Assembly: GCA_014825775.1 (NCBI GenBank)
Contig: MVAQ01000194.1
Span: 1 to 41,721 of the forward strand
Origin: Krasilnikovozyma curviuscula
Taxonomy: Eukaryota; Basidiomycota; Tremellomycetes; Cystofilobasidiales; Mrakiaceae
Direction: 5' to 3'
Length of the DNA stretch: 41,721 bases
Part shown: one piece after another, positions 22,259-34,470 of the stretch
Numbering within the stretch: position 1 is the first letter of the stretch
Layout of the letters: every line of letters starts with the position of its first letter
Position numbers and translations under genes: made by a program
The notes under the pieces: model-generated
What the model was told of the DNA's origin: nothing
Databases searched by the model: none
What the model saw: the letters and a program-made list of their open reading frames with translations, nothing else

Positions 22259-22795
22259 ATTCCTTGGTGAGTATATGTATACTTTATTTGGCTGGGCTGG
22301 CTACGGTAGTTGAGTGTGGACCGCTGACACTCCATGCGATGAACCTTTATGATGCAGATCTAATGGTGTGCTCGCTTCGCTGGGAAACGGTGCCTGGTGT
22401 TGTTTGTTGACAGTGAAATAAAATCCCCCTTTTTCCTGCTCTGCCTTTTGTCCATTGCAAGAGAGAATATTCGGTCATTCCATCTGAGATGCGACCCATC
22501 GAACATCGTGCTAAAGTCAAACTGGGAAGGTGTTTTAAACTCACTTATTCCCTCTTCTCCCTGCTACCTAGTTGCAGCCTCACTAGTACACTCACTCAGA
22601 TGGGAATATTAACAGTCAAAAATTGAGGTTTGAGAAACGACAAGGGCTTACAAATAGTGAAGGCTTAGATCAAATCAAACGTGTTCGTTCAAACCATTGC
22701 ATAGGCAGTCTTCTTCGCATCGCCGCTGCTATCTACAGCCTTTATATCCAGTTATTACATCACAAATTCACCCAATATACGTCATACCGGACTAA
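22259..22795. other. Intergenic between convergent genes
   Basis: This holds the 3' UTR of the repeat-protein gene, including a GTGAGT donor near 22266 that may mark a 3' UTR intron, and the 3' flank of the SDR gene on the other strand. No gene is seen. Confidence 0.45.
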
Positions 22796-24024
22796 CTAAA
22801 AGGGCATAGGCTCAACCTTCCCTTCCTTTCCACACCTAAAGAACCCACCCGAGTCGTCTTGCGTTGTTGTTTTGAGCAGTTCGATCAACGCTCCGTTGGA
22901 TTGTTCCATTGTCTGCGGTGGTTTCCCCTTTTATATTTATCAAAAAGAGAGAAGGGGTTAATCTAATTCGCGCTGCAGTCGGTGAAGAGGAGTAAAGGAC
23001 GCACATTCAGGATCGATCTGCCCATGTCAGTCTAATCATCGCGATCGTCGTGAAGTTATAGTCAGTTCCCACTGCAAGCCTGAGATCATAGAAATAAAAT
23101 ATATTTTACATCAATCCACCCAGGATGCCAATTGAGGACCCTGAAGTCCGGCCTGAGCTCAACGGCGAGCAGAGTGTTGGCCATTGCGTTGCCAGCCTAT
23201 CGGAATGGCCATCGGTAAATACATTTGTCAAAAATTCGCTTCCAGAGCAAAGCTTACCTTTGATAAAGAATAGGCTCCAGCAGCTGGCTGACCGTTTGAG
23301 AGTTGCCATCTATAAAGCGCAAGTGTCATATACATTAGGTGGTCCCCAGCCAAAAGTTGATAAGTAAGGACGTACGAGTTCGATCCCACAGAAGAGGAGA
23401 AAGTAACAATAGTCTTTTTCTCTCCTTTTCTCAAAAGGGGGAGTAAAAGGCTTGTCAAGTGGATTGGAGCTAGGACGTTGACGCTGAACGTCTGCTCGAT
23501 CTTTTCAGGTGTTCTAGATAAACTTTAACAGTCAGCTTTACCTCCTTGAATAGTTCATGAATACTATTTATGAAACACACTCTTCGCTCAGCTTCCGTTC
23601 TCCAGGGTGAAATCCACCAACATTGAAAAGATAATCCACTGTTGATGTTACTTTTTTGATCTCCTCTACAGCGGACTGAACTTATTTCACCGTCAGTCCG
23701 TGATCCGACTTCCAAAAGTAATCAAAAACTCCACTTTAATGCTCTCTAAATCAGCCAAGTCCATCCGGACAATCTGAATATTCCCATTCCTCTCAGCAAG
23801 CTCTTTGAGCTCCGTACATGTCGATGGGTTCCTTACCAACGCAAAGACAAGCCCAAGAGTATGCTTGGCTGAAACCCTTTTTATCAGGTCCAAGCCCAGT
23901 CCTCGAGAAGCTCCAGTAATGACTGGGAGAGGAAAGTTACATTCGCCTCAGTCCGTAGCTACTAACCATGTCCAAGTAGTTCAGAGCCAGCAAGGATCTT
24001 ACCAGCAAAACAGTCGAAAGCCAT
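22796..24024 (-). CDS. Short-chain dehydrogenase/reductase, sniffer/C-factor-like (copy A)
   Basis: A multi-exon NAD(P)-dependent oxidoreductase. The start ATG at 24024 gives MAFDCFA, an intron, then VITGASRGLGLDLIKR (the TGxxxGxG cofactor loop). Next come FALVRNPSTCTELKELAER and IQIVRMDLADLESIK (the Asp contacting adenine). The usual NNAG is LFNVGG. The active-site strand is KTIVTFSSSVGS, the catalytic tetrad part is AYSLSKAGN, and VLNWHPGWIDTDMGRSI follows. The last exon ends KPPQTMEQSNGALIELL, then FFRCGKEG and MPF. This order and the C-terminal TxEDSGxFF-type end fit carbonyl-reductase-like SDRs of the sniffer/CsgA group. The substrate is unknown. It lies tandem to copy B with matching introns, so a local duplication is likely. 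Confidence 0.85.
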
Positions 24025-24307
24025 TCTATATTTAAAGGAATCGAAGAAGTGGCTAGGGGGGCCAGCACAAGGTGATCCACCTTAAGTATTTATGTCCTCT
24101 GTGGCGTTGACAGGGTAGCTCGGAGAAGTCACCGGAGCAATGACCTTTGTTTGCGTTTGAGGCCAGCTGCAGTGTGTGAGTCCAGGAGAGCTCAAGCGCC
24201 AGACCAAACCCACAAATCGCATTGGAAAATATCTATCACGAATAAAAAAGCTCTTGAAGCTATGTTCTTAACCTAATGCTGAATTTGCTCCCCCTCCACA
24301 GACCGCA

Positions 24308-25496
24308 TCAAAACTCCATCTTCGCTAAGCCATCCTTTCCACATCGGAAGAACTTCCCAGAATCCTCCTTTGTAGCTGTCTGTAGAAGCTCAAAGAGTGT
24401 GTTGTTGGACTCTTCCATGGTTTGAGGTGGTTTTCCCTGCAGAACATTGTCGTTAAGGTCAGAAGGAGTATAAGCAGAGCGGATGGAATATAAAGTCAGA
24501 ATTCTCACATTCGCAATCGACTTCCCCATGTCAGTCTAGCACAATGAAGGATTGATAGAAAATGGGGTGAGTCAGCGACTCCGGCGAAACAACAAATTGA
24601 CACTCACCTCTACCCAGCCTGGATGCCAACTCAGACAGGTGAAGTTCTCAGATCGTAGCTCAACAGATAGAAGGGTAGTCACCATCGTGTTACCAGCCTT
24701 CGGAAGAAGAGAAATTAGACTGGGAGTCAGTTTTCAGGCGTAGCGCAATAAACCATATGGTTCCTCAAACAGCAGAGTCTCACCTTTGAGAGGGCATAAG
24801 TACTAGCTGCAGGGAATTCAAGCCCGACTTCAAGCTGCCATCTTTAAAGTAAAACGAGAAGTTCAGGAGTTGTGACATTGGAATGGAGAGGTTGAATAGG
24901 GATGAGACTCACTCGTTTGACCCTAACGATGAAGAAAAGGTAACGATGGTCTTCGTGGTGCCGTTTTTGAGGAGAGGTAGGAGAAGCTTAGAGAGGTGGA
25001 GAGGACCGAGTACATTTATTTTGAATGTTGTTTCGATGACTTCGGGAGAACTTGATCGTCAATCGTACGTCAGTTTTCCCAGCTCCCGATGATATCATGA
25101 TAATCTAGAGAGCTCACTCATTACTCAAGAATCCTTCTCCAGGGTGCATGCCACCGACATTGAACAGATAGTCAATCACCTCTGTTGTCTGCTTCACCTC
25201 ATCAACAGCCCTCTACAGATTTACAAACTCCACATTAGCCTGAGACTACCAATAGAGCAGTAGAGCAGAAGCTTGAGACTTGCCTGTATGCTTTCATAGC
25301 TGCTCAGATCCATTTCGACGATCTTGACGTTGCCGGTCGCCTGCACGAGCTCGTGTAGCTCTTTTGAACCAGACGGATCTCTCACCATGGCAAAGATTAA
25401 GGTAGAAGAATCTGAGGAAGAGAGACGTTGTACGAGATCCAAACCCAGACCTCGCGAAGCTCCAGTGACTATTTCACTCAAGTGGAATGGAAACAT
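24308..25496 (-). CDS. Short-chain dehydrogenase/reductase, sniffer/C-factor-like (copy B)
   Basis: Tandem paralogue of the next SDR downstream on the same strand. It has VTGASRGLGLDLVQR, FAMVRDPSGSKELHELV and VKIVEMDLSSYESIQ. Next are DYLFNVGGMHPGEGFLSNE (NNAG again replaced by FNVG), TIVTFSSSLGS, the active site STYALSK, AGNTMVTTLLSVELR and LSWHPGWVETDMGKSIAN. The last exon reads GKPPQTMEESNNTLFELLQT, then EDSGKFFRCGKDG, ending at 24308. Start choice: ATG at 25496 (MFPFHLSE) is closest to the domain; an in-frame ATG at 25538 would add 14 residues. Intron positions in the middle of the gene match copy A. Substrate unknown. Confidence 0.85.
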
Positions 25497-25831
25497 GGCC
25501 CATCGTTGAAAGGAGACTGGGATCAGCAACCAGAGCATGTATCAGAGTTTTTGGATGGAAGTTTCCTGCTCACTGACTGAAAATCGTGTGAATACCATCT
25601 TGGGGATTCAATTAGCTTTTCTCGAACAAAGTGCTGGTCAGAAGGGAGAATATCCAAAAACAATTCGCGCCATGCTTGTGCTCAGATTGACGCCACACGT
25701 TTTCCGGCTCTGCCTCGAGGACCGAAATAGGGTTTGAGAAGTTTGCAAAGCTCGCGAGACAATTTTTTCTTTTAAAAGTTCCCAGAAAGAAATTTACGAT
25801 AGACAAAAGGGTAAGAAATGATTCGATTGAT

Positions 25832-28458
25832 CTATGCGGATGCCGATGGTTCTGAACCGAGAGCGCCGACAGGGGCGGCGACCTGGTTTGGCTGTTCTGG
25901 CTTCATAGCAGGGAAGAGCTGTGAAGGAAAGCAAACTCAGAATACGCTCGAGTGATCGTGGGCTGAGAAAGCGATCACTTACGAGAACCTCCTTGATGTT
26001 GCTCGAGTCGGTAAGGAACATGACCAATCTGTCGAGACCCATTCCCCATCCACCGGTTGGTGGCTAAGCAAAACAATACAACACGATCAGAGAGGGCTCG
26101 GAAAGAGAATAAAGATTATAAGAAGCTCACAAGACCGTATTCCAATGCGTTGATGAAAGTCTCATCAACACCCTGAGCCTCATCATCACCAGCATCCTTT
26201 TGCTTGGTTTGTTCCTCGAAACGATCTCTCTGGTCAAATGGATCGTTCAACTCGGTGTAGGCGTTACAGATCTCCTTGGTAGCGACAAAGGCTTCGAATC
26301 TCTCACAGAGACCTGGTCGGGATCGGTGCTTCTTGGCCAAGGGGGACATGACTTGTGGGTGGCCGACAATGAATGATGGGTTGATACATTGGTTCTCGAT
26401 GTATTCACCGACGAGCTGATGAAGAGAATGGAACCGCGAGTCAGAATGAACAGCGGCAACAACGCCGTAATGATTAACGCACCTTATCCAGAAGACGGGC
26501 GTTGGTTCTGGGTTCACTGCAGTCAACGTTGTGCTGAAAAGTACAATTGTATTTTCCAGTAAAGATAGTCAGTAAGATCTGATGCAGTTCAAGAATATGA
26601 CACAAGATGGAAAAGCTCACTTGAGCGCAAAGGTCTCTCAAAAATCGGTTGGCCTCTTCGGTGTGGAGAGTGTCACCTGGAGGGAACTTGACGTTGAGCT
26701 GCTTCTCCAACTCCTCAATCATATCAAACCTCTTCCATGGTGTAGCAAAGTCAATTTCGTAGCACTTCTTTTCGTTTCCAGCTTCATCGACGCCCTTTCC
26801 ATCAGGGTGGAAAGTTAGCTTGGTATTTCCGTTGTTGAGAGTCTTTACAATGCCCTCTACGAGCTCTTCAGTCATATCCATCAGGTCGAACATGTCCGCG
26901 TACGCCATATAGAATTCACAGATAGAGAACTCAGGGTTGTGCGTCATGTCGATGCCTTCGTTACGGAAGACACGACCGACTTCGTACACTCGGTCGAGAC
27001 CGCCGACAACGAGCTCCTTGAGGTAGAGTTCCGGAGCAATTCTCATGAACAGGTCGAGCTTGAGATCGTTGTGGTGAGTGACGAAAGGCTTAGCGGTGGC
27101 ACCTCCCGCCTGCATAGACATCATTGGAGTCTCGACCTACAGATGGCAGATTGTAGCTCAGTTTGAAGAAACCAGTCTTAGGAAATATGGAAACAGTGTT
27201 GGTGACTCACTTCAAGGAAATTGCGGTCGTCGAGGTACTTTCTAACCATGCTGATGACTCTCGATCTGGTAATGAAGATATCCCTAACATTCTGGTTGAG
27301 AATCAGATCGAGGTATCGCTTTCTGTATCTCTGTTCCTGATCCTTGAAACCGAAGTGTTCCTTTGGAAGCTGGTGCAAGTTTGGAGTGAGAAGAATCATG
27401 GATGAAGGACTGATGGACAAAGCGCCAGTACGGGACCTCTTGGGAGAACCAGTGACACCGACGATGTCACCTCTTCGGAGGAGATCGTGTTGCTTCAAGA
27501 AAATTTCTTCAGATTCGGCGTAGTTTGGTTGAGCCATAACTTGAATCTAGTGTGCAGAAAGCAAAGATATCAGAATAGGTCGCGGAAGCGTGTAGATAAT
27601 AGGTGCTTACGATCTTTCCTTCAGAGTGCAAGTCGTAGAATCTTAAAGAGTTACCCTGAGCTCTCATACTGTGAATTCTACCTGCAACGGAAACCTGTAA
27701 GAGTGAGGATTAAAGGTTGTCAGAAATTCTTCAATTTCCAGTGCCGATCCAGCTACTCACAGATTCCGAATCAAGCCTGACGTCCTTCTCAGTGATCAAT
27801 GGATCGTACTTGGCGATGAAATCTGGGACGGAGATGGATACATGGAACTTATGTGGGTATGGGTTTGGATCCATAGATTCCTTGAGGGACTTGATCTTGG
27901 CAACTCTGAGGTTGTAGTAGTCCTGCCAACCAAAAGATAAGTAAATAACTCACAAACAGAAGACCAGAAGAACGAACCATGCCCTACTCACGGTTGAAGA
28001 GATGTTCTCCTCGCCATCCTTCTTTGGCTTTTGAGGGTTGGCCGCATTCTTCTCTGCGAGAGCAGCAGCCTTAGCAGCCTTCTTAGCCTCAGTTTCTCTC
28101 ATCTGAATACGCTTCTTGAGGGCACTATTCAAAATTATCGAGGTGGGAGCAGCAGATATAAGTACCAGGGAAAAAAATTGGTTCGCGAGTCAGAGGTCTG
28201 AACCTAAACATTGTAGCAGTCAAAGAAAACGTCTACTCACTTCTTGGAGATCATTTCCTTGGTGACAGGATCCTCAACGAGGTTGACTTGGCTGTCAGCA
28301 GCCGCATCAGGGGCAGGAGCAGCGACGGGTTCAGTCATTCTGCCAAAGAGACTCGAAATGGGATTCTTGGGGTACAAAAAGCTGGCTGGGATGGAGATGG
28401 ATCTTGTGTTTACAGTCCTGGTCTTAGAAAGAGTGAAGAATAACCTCGAACTAAGCAT
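25832..28458 (-). CDS. KRS1: Lysyl-tRNA synthetase, class II, probable dual cytosolic/mitochondrial
   Basis: Charges tRNA-Lys. The order is: an N-terminal extension ([20 protein letters not shown], basic and without acids, like a mitochondrial presequence), a second Met at residue 41 (MTEPVAAP), and a Lys/Ala-rich helix ([19 protein letters not shown]) typical of eukaryotic KRS. The OB-fold anticodon domain follows ([20 protein letters not shown]). The class II core then has motif 1 ([20 protein letters not shown]), motif 2 ([20 protein letters not shown]) and motif 3 ([19 protein letters not shown]). Seven or more introns interrupt it. The C-terminus ends near 25832 in [10 protein letters not shown]. 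The first ATG has a poor context and the second a good one, which suggests leaky scanning. UFD2 lies just upstream on the same strand. Confidence 0.95.
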
Positions 28459-28753
28459 GCACTGATGGGGGGTTGATGGTTGCGGTCAGCTCGTCGAGTC
28501 AAAAGACGGCGGAAAACTGAAATAAAATTTGGGACTTTTACTGATGGCTTGCAATCAAGTCATGCAAGGTACTTAGTCAACATTGTGGTATCTCAACTAA
28601 TCAAAGATATTCTTGTTTCACTACAACTTGTCATTTGTGTCTGAGGTTGCGAAGCTGCACCAAAGCTAATTATCGCGGAGATTAAACAGATCGGTGAAGC
28701 AATAAAACTTCATACATTTTGTACTAGGCATACAATAGATGAGTGATAATCTT

Positions 28754-31700
28754 TCATTGACTATCAATTTCCATCTTCTCCAACTCGACCGTTTTAGGTA
28801 TGTTCAAACGGCGCTCGTCTCTCCAGGCCTGTATCTTCGCCAGTAACTCGGTATCTGAGGGAGTAAACCAAGAGACATCGGTTCAGTAAGAGAAGAACAT
28901 ATGTTTAAAGTGAGACGTAGGAGCACTCACCTGGCTTGCACTCTTCGATCTTGAGTGGCATACGATTGAATGGATCAGTAGGATCAGACAACAGATGGGA
29001 CTTGATGGTTGATCTGTCGATTGTCATTTTGGAACCAGGGAGAATGACAGGATCTCGCATAATTGTGTACATGAGCGGGTCTATCAGAAAAGCATGCAAG
29101 GAAAGTTAGTTAGTGAAAGACAGCCGTGATTAGCAAAAAGTTGTACGCACCCAAAAACTCATCAGGTACCTGCACGAAATTGACTGTTAGGTTCAGGAAC
29201 ATTTAATCAAAGAATAATAAGTCATGCTCACGTCATCGCCTTCTTCTTCAGCTTCAATCTTCTGTCTGGTGTCCTCGACTCGCTTACAGAAGTCGATCAG
29301 CTGCTCGATTTCCGACTGAGTCTTCACGGCTCGATGCTGAAGGATTTTGGCTAGAGTCTCAAACGTCTCTTTTTTATAACTTCGACCTTCCCTTGCGACA
29401 GCCTCTACAAACCTCTGTTCGACACCCAAGTTTCGGAAGATATCGCTCAGGTCACCCAACAACGTCCTTGGATCGAATTCATACTTCTTTGGATCTTCCA
29501 CTTTGAGATCCTGCATCTTTGGGCCAGCCAAAGTATCCAGATTGTATGTTAGCATGGCAGCCAGCCGATCAACAATCTCAGATTGCATGAATGGCTCCCT
29601 GGCAGCTGCCGTGAAATCTCTGAGCTGAGCGACGTTTCGTTTCGCAAACGACGTTGCATAACGGGCTTGATTTTCCGCTGCTTTAAGTTTTGACTCCTTG
29701 TCCTGCTTCTCAACGTCTGTCAGCGAGTTCCAGAAAGCAGCGTCCTTCTTCTCGGTTTGAATGGTATAGATTTGAGCCAGTTCGGACAGAGATTCTCCAA
29801 GAAGGTAGGTGGTGTCGTTCATGTGCATATTAGCGAAAATGACGAATCGATCGCGGTTGTCACTGTAGGACAGAAGAAAGCTGTCAGAGACTGACTCAAT
29901 TCAACGCGAGAAATTGTAAACTCACCGAGCATCTTTAGAAAATGCATCTGTATGGATTGGGTTCTTCCATACTTGCTCAAAGATAGTCATAGCATCCGCT
30001 CTGAACGACCAAAATCCAAAACTCAACAGTCAGTCAACAGCTTTTTCTAAATGCAATGAAGCTTACCTCATATTGAATTTGTCATAGAACTGTTGATGTC
30101 CACCAGTAGCTTCCATATCAATGTAGTAGCCAATTAAGCACGGGATCAACTGACTAACAGCGAGTGCGTGGAAACTAAGGTTGTTGCCCAGGATGCCATT
30201 TCTGAAATAACCCCAAGGCTGACATCCCATTGCGATGATTTTGACCAGCTTGGATTTGAGAAAAGGACTGTTGACATATTCACCGCTCAAAAAGGTGAGG
30301 ACAAATGTGATGAGTTCGTCCTGGTTGATGGTTTCAAAGGCTTGTGGTTTGTATCTGCATAGAAGATTATGTCAGCGTCAGCTAGAGTTAGAAGCAGAGT
30401 GAGAAACAAGCTTACTGTATTAAGAACAAGTAGTACTCCGCAATATCTTCCAAAATATATTCAGGAAGCATCTTGAAAGCCGCAGGAGCTTCTTTGGGCA
30501 GAGGCAGGCTAGTCAAAAGAGCGCAAGTGAGTGGGAATAGGGAGTTGGATTGAGGTGAAGAATAATATACCTAATCATCTTTTTAGGATACTGCTTATCA
30601 GGATCAACCAATTTGACAAACCAAGTCATGACGTAGCTGCTGAAAGAGGAGATTCGTTGAGTGAGATCTGGGTCGAGAAGTTGTGCATCAAAGGTATTGA
30701 TTTGGGCGTGGCTGGTTGCGATGTTACCCTACGTTGCATTAGGGTGAACACATTGATACAATGAAAAGTCCAGAATCGTGAGGCACTTACATTGAGCTTC
30801 TTGATCATCGCTTCACCCTGCGCTAGAGTTGCAGGCTTGAAAACACGAGTCAATGAAGAGACGTTAATTGAAGAGACGCAACAGATACTCACGTTACCTC
30901 TCCAGCTGGGATCTCTTTCAATATCTTTTAACTGTCTCTGATATTCGTGAATCTTCTTCTCCAGATCCAATCGATTATTGATGGTCTTCGCGATACCGAC
31001 GTGATGCAGAGCACAAGTCAAAAAGAAGAGATCCGTGACGAAACTTGCTTGCACTGAAGTTGATGGAGGCTCAGCAAGCCATTTGTCGGCTTCTTCTTTG
31101 GTTGCTCGAAGCTTGGTATCCTCAGAGATGTCGATTCGTTTCGATTTCTTGAAGTACTCAGCATCAATTCTGTCAATCTGGGAAAGAGATGGAGCAGTCA
31201 GATTTGTATAGAGTAAAAAAGAAAAGAGAACTAACTTTGTCGTATCCTCCGTTCATAACGGGCTGGAAAAATCGCAACAACACAACTTCAAGGTTGGTCA
31301 TGAACCCATCACTGGAGACCGTATTCTTATCGACTCTCATCCCACTTCGTTTAACATTCTTTTTGATCGCCTCAGCAAAAAAATTCAGAATACCTTCTCT
31401 CGCAGCTGGACTTGAGCGGACGATGTTGTCGAAGATGGTGAAGAGCTGTTGTTGATGACCGTACAGTATATTTCCTAGGTTTGCTTTGGCGGAGTCAACT
31501 TCAGCTCTGTCCCTCAACTTCTTGGGATCCTCAGGAATGGGGAAAAATTCCTGTGTGATGGGGTTCTGTAAAAGTCTGATCAGCGAAATAAGCCTTGCAA
31601 GTCACAAAGAAAATCTGCTCACGAATTCTCTTGGGAAGACACTGAGTCGAGCCAAACCTCCAAGCAGAGACATGTACTCCATTTGGTTTGGTAGACAGTC

Positions 31701-33319
31701 ATGTACTAACCAAATTGGAAGAGTAGGGAACTACGGGCACAAGATATCGTCAACGATTTTATCCGTTCAAGCCAGAAACCAGCTTCAGAATTCTCACTAA
31801 AGCTGCGATTTCTTTGACCTCTGTCAGCTTCGAAATGGCACTCATATACGATCTCCACTCGTTTCCAACTATGTTCAAGGGAGGTTGCGTTTTCCAGAAG
31901 GCCTGGAGCGTCACACTAACGATTGGGCTGAGAATCTCTATTGCAAAACCGTCGTCTGCAAACTTGGCGTAGAGATCTGTCATAATTGGAGTAATCGGCA
32001 GGTTATTCAGAACTGGAGATGGGATTGGATGCGATTCAAGAGGACCGTTGGCGATGGCGAGAAGTGGAGGAACGATTTCGACCGTTCCGAGAGGTTTGTC
32101 GGATGGTTGAGGGAACATGCCATTGTCTTTCAGAGTTTCCCCAAGGTATCCAACAATTCCGCTCTTCATTTCTGCCCAACCTTCCGCCCAATCTTTCTGC
32201 TCTTCGGCGCTGTAGCCCTGGTGTTGGGAGCATAAAAGATTAGGGCTGTAGATTGGACGACTAAATGCTGGAACTCACTTCATTGATTGCACTATTTCTG
32301 CAAGTATAAAGTCTCTTGTAGCAGCCCACAAGATACTCAAACACGGTCTGCGTCGTTGGTAGACTGGCAATCACTTGAAGGAAATCCACATCATCACTGA
32401 AGGGAAGATGCACCTAAGTGAGTTTCAGACAATTGTCCAAGCACACAGTAAAATACTCACGACATAAAATTTGGGTCCAAGCTGAGACGAGTGATCAAGA
32501 GTATGTCAGTCATTGAAGGGTCAAGCAGCGTCGAACCTAAATTCACACACGCACAGCCAGAACCTCCGGTCAGCGAGAAACTCCGTGGGGATGAAGTGCA
32601 AGGCACGTACCGGAATTTTCGAGCTGTACTTCTTCAGACATCTCCTTGAGCCAAACAACAGACCAATCGGCAGCCTCAGCTCGATCACGCTGCGCACACA
32701 GAAGTCAACGTCCGGGGATGAGCTCCTGGCTGACCTTCGAGAAACGTCTGAGAGCAGCAAAACTCTAAACTCACATCGAGAGTCACATTGAACACATTCT
32801 CTACAGTTTCGCTCTTCCACGTTTTGAATGGCTTCGTAGGTACCTTCTTCACTGTAGTGGCTGCTTTGGCAGGAGTGGTCGTTCGCGCTGGAGGTGTTGA
32901 TGAGGATGACGCCAAAGACGATGGCTTCTTGAGGACAGCGATGGCAGGAGTAGTTGTCCTTGACCCGCTAGCTACTGGAGTACTACCTGATACCGTAGGA
33001 CGAGAAGGTGGTGCGGTGGGAGGCGTGGGTTTGGCAGAGATAGTAGGAGGTGTAGTTGTAGGGGATGAAGACGATGCCGCTGCAGTTGGACTTGACGAAC
33101 CGGAGGTAGATGCTAAAGCAGTCTGAGCTCTTAATTCCATGGCAGCCAGTCTTTCAAGCCGTTTGAGACGGATCTGTATAGCAAAGCAAAGTGGACCCAG
33201 ATTTTAATGAGATATCAGTCATCAAGCTCTCGTCGTCGAACCAAGACAGTTTTCGAATTTGTTCGAATACTCACCTTGTCAGCATCATCAGCCGGTGTAT
33301 TGGAAGGTGGATCTGACAT
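28754..33319 (-). CDS. UFD2: Ubiquitin conjugation factor E4 (U-box ligase)
   Basis: Ufd2 extends short ubiquitin chains on substrates handled by Cdc48, including ER-associated degradation. The start ATG at 33319 gives [15 protein letters not shown], an intron, then [16 protein letters not shown] and a long Ser/Thr/Pro/Ala-rich linker up to about 32820. The helical Ufd2 core occupies most exons (for example [21 protein letters not shown] and [20 protein letters not shown] near 30140). The C-terminal U-box is distinct at about 29090-28930: [40 protein letters not shown] and [11 protein letters not shown] final exon ends LEKMEIDSQ. More than a dozen short introns are present and not all borders were fixed. 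It diverges from SPC2 across 150 bp. Confidence 0.93.
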
Positions 33320-33469
33320 TCTGGGAGATAGTTGAATTTTCAAGTCAATGGGCGATAGTCGCAGCTCGAAAGTTGCTCCCCGTCCAGTTCTTTCTCCCCC
33401 CCTAAACTTTTGGATAATCTATTGGCCTTTCAACCGGCCTAGAGGGACAAAAGAGCGGAACAAATACCA
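33320..33469. promoter_or_regulatory. Short bidirectional promoter UFD2/SPC2
   Basis: Only 150 bp lie between the two start codons, so both leaders and any control sites must be shared or overlapping. No TATA box is visible. Confidence 0.6.
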
Positions 33470-34470
33470 ATGGCAAAGAAGAAATCTGCCTCGAAGGAGG
33501 TTGTCTCAGCAGAACCAGCACCGGCCGAACTGCCAGCAGAGCTTATACAACCTATATCAGGGCCTGGTAGTGTCTCCCATGTGTCTCCTGCTGAGATGGT
33601 GAAGGTGAACCAAGCGAATTCCACCGAAGTGAAGCTTGCATTCGATGATGCAGTACGAAAGGTACGTTTTTAGTCTTCACGCTGGCCCTCTCTTTCGAAG
33701 CAGAGTTGAAGTTGACAAGATACCTGGGCTTTCCTTGTTGTTTCTACTCTCAGTACTTATCGAAATCATATAGCGTGAACCACACTTATACAGACATACA
33801 TCTGGGTCTAGGTTGGACTGCTGCTTTGGTTGCTATCGGATGTGTAGGTTGGTCGACGAGGGTGGGATTTGAGGAAAGCAAGACTGTGCTATGGGTCGCT
33901 GTCATCTTGTGAGTCAGCAGGCTGTTGCTATCAAGTTCATGGGAGAATAAACTCTAATGAGTTTCTTTTGAACTGGGTAGTTATGCGATCCTCAGCAGCA
34001 TCCTTGCGGCTTTCGACAAATACATCGTTGGTGACACAATATTCGTTGGCAAGAGGAAAGCGCTGGTGAATGGTAGAGTGAGTCACGACCGATATGTGTT
34101 GCCGAGGAGAGTTTCTTAATCAATGACAACGATCCTTTCTTATTAGATTGAAACAACCATCTTATCTCTCCGATCTAAACTCCTCCTTCCTCCGCCGAAA
34201 CCATCTATTCTCTTCCCTTTCCGCTCAGCCCCATCTCTATCAGTCTCCGTTCCAACCTACAGGATAACTCATAGGCTCACAAGATCAACTAACAGGGGGA
34301 AGTCACTTCTGTCAAAACAAACCAGCAAAGTCGAAGCACCGATCGGGAAATTTGTCAGTTTGGCAGACAAGGGAAAACAAGGTGTCGTTGATATCGAAGG
34401 ACTGGATTGCTGGATCAAAGAGACTGTTGAAGAACCTGTCAATGTCGCTGATAATGAGAAAACGAAGTGA
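33470..34470 (+). CDS. SPC2: Signal peptidase complex subunit 2
   Basis: This ER membrane subunit of the signal peptidase complex helps couple the complex to the Sec61 channel in yeast. Four exons sum to 768 nt (255 residues): 33470-33661, 33754-33908, 33981-34077 and 34147-34470. A Lys/Ala/Pro-rich cytosolic start (MAKKKSASKEVVSAEPAPAE) precedes two membrane helices. The first is LGLGWTAALVAIGCVGW (residues about 80-97); the second is VLWVAVIFYAILSSILAAF. The conserved DKYIVGDTIFVGKRK follows. A cytosolic C-terminal domain ends NVADNEKTK. Length and two-helix layout match the SPC25/SPC2 family. It shares its upstream region with UFD2, another protein-quality gene. Confidence 0.9.
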
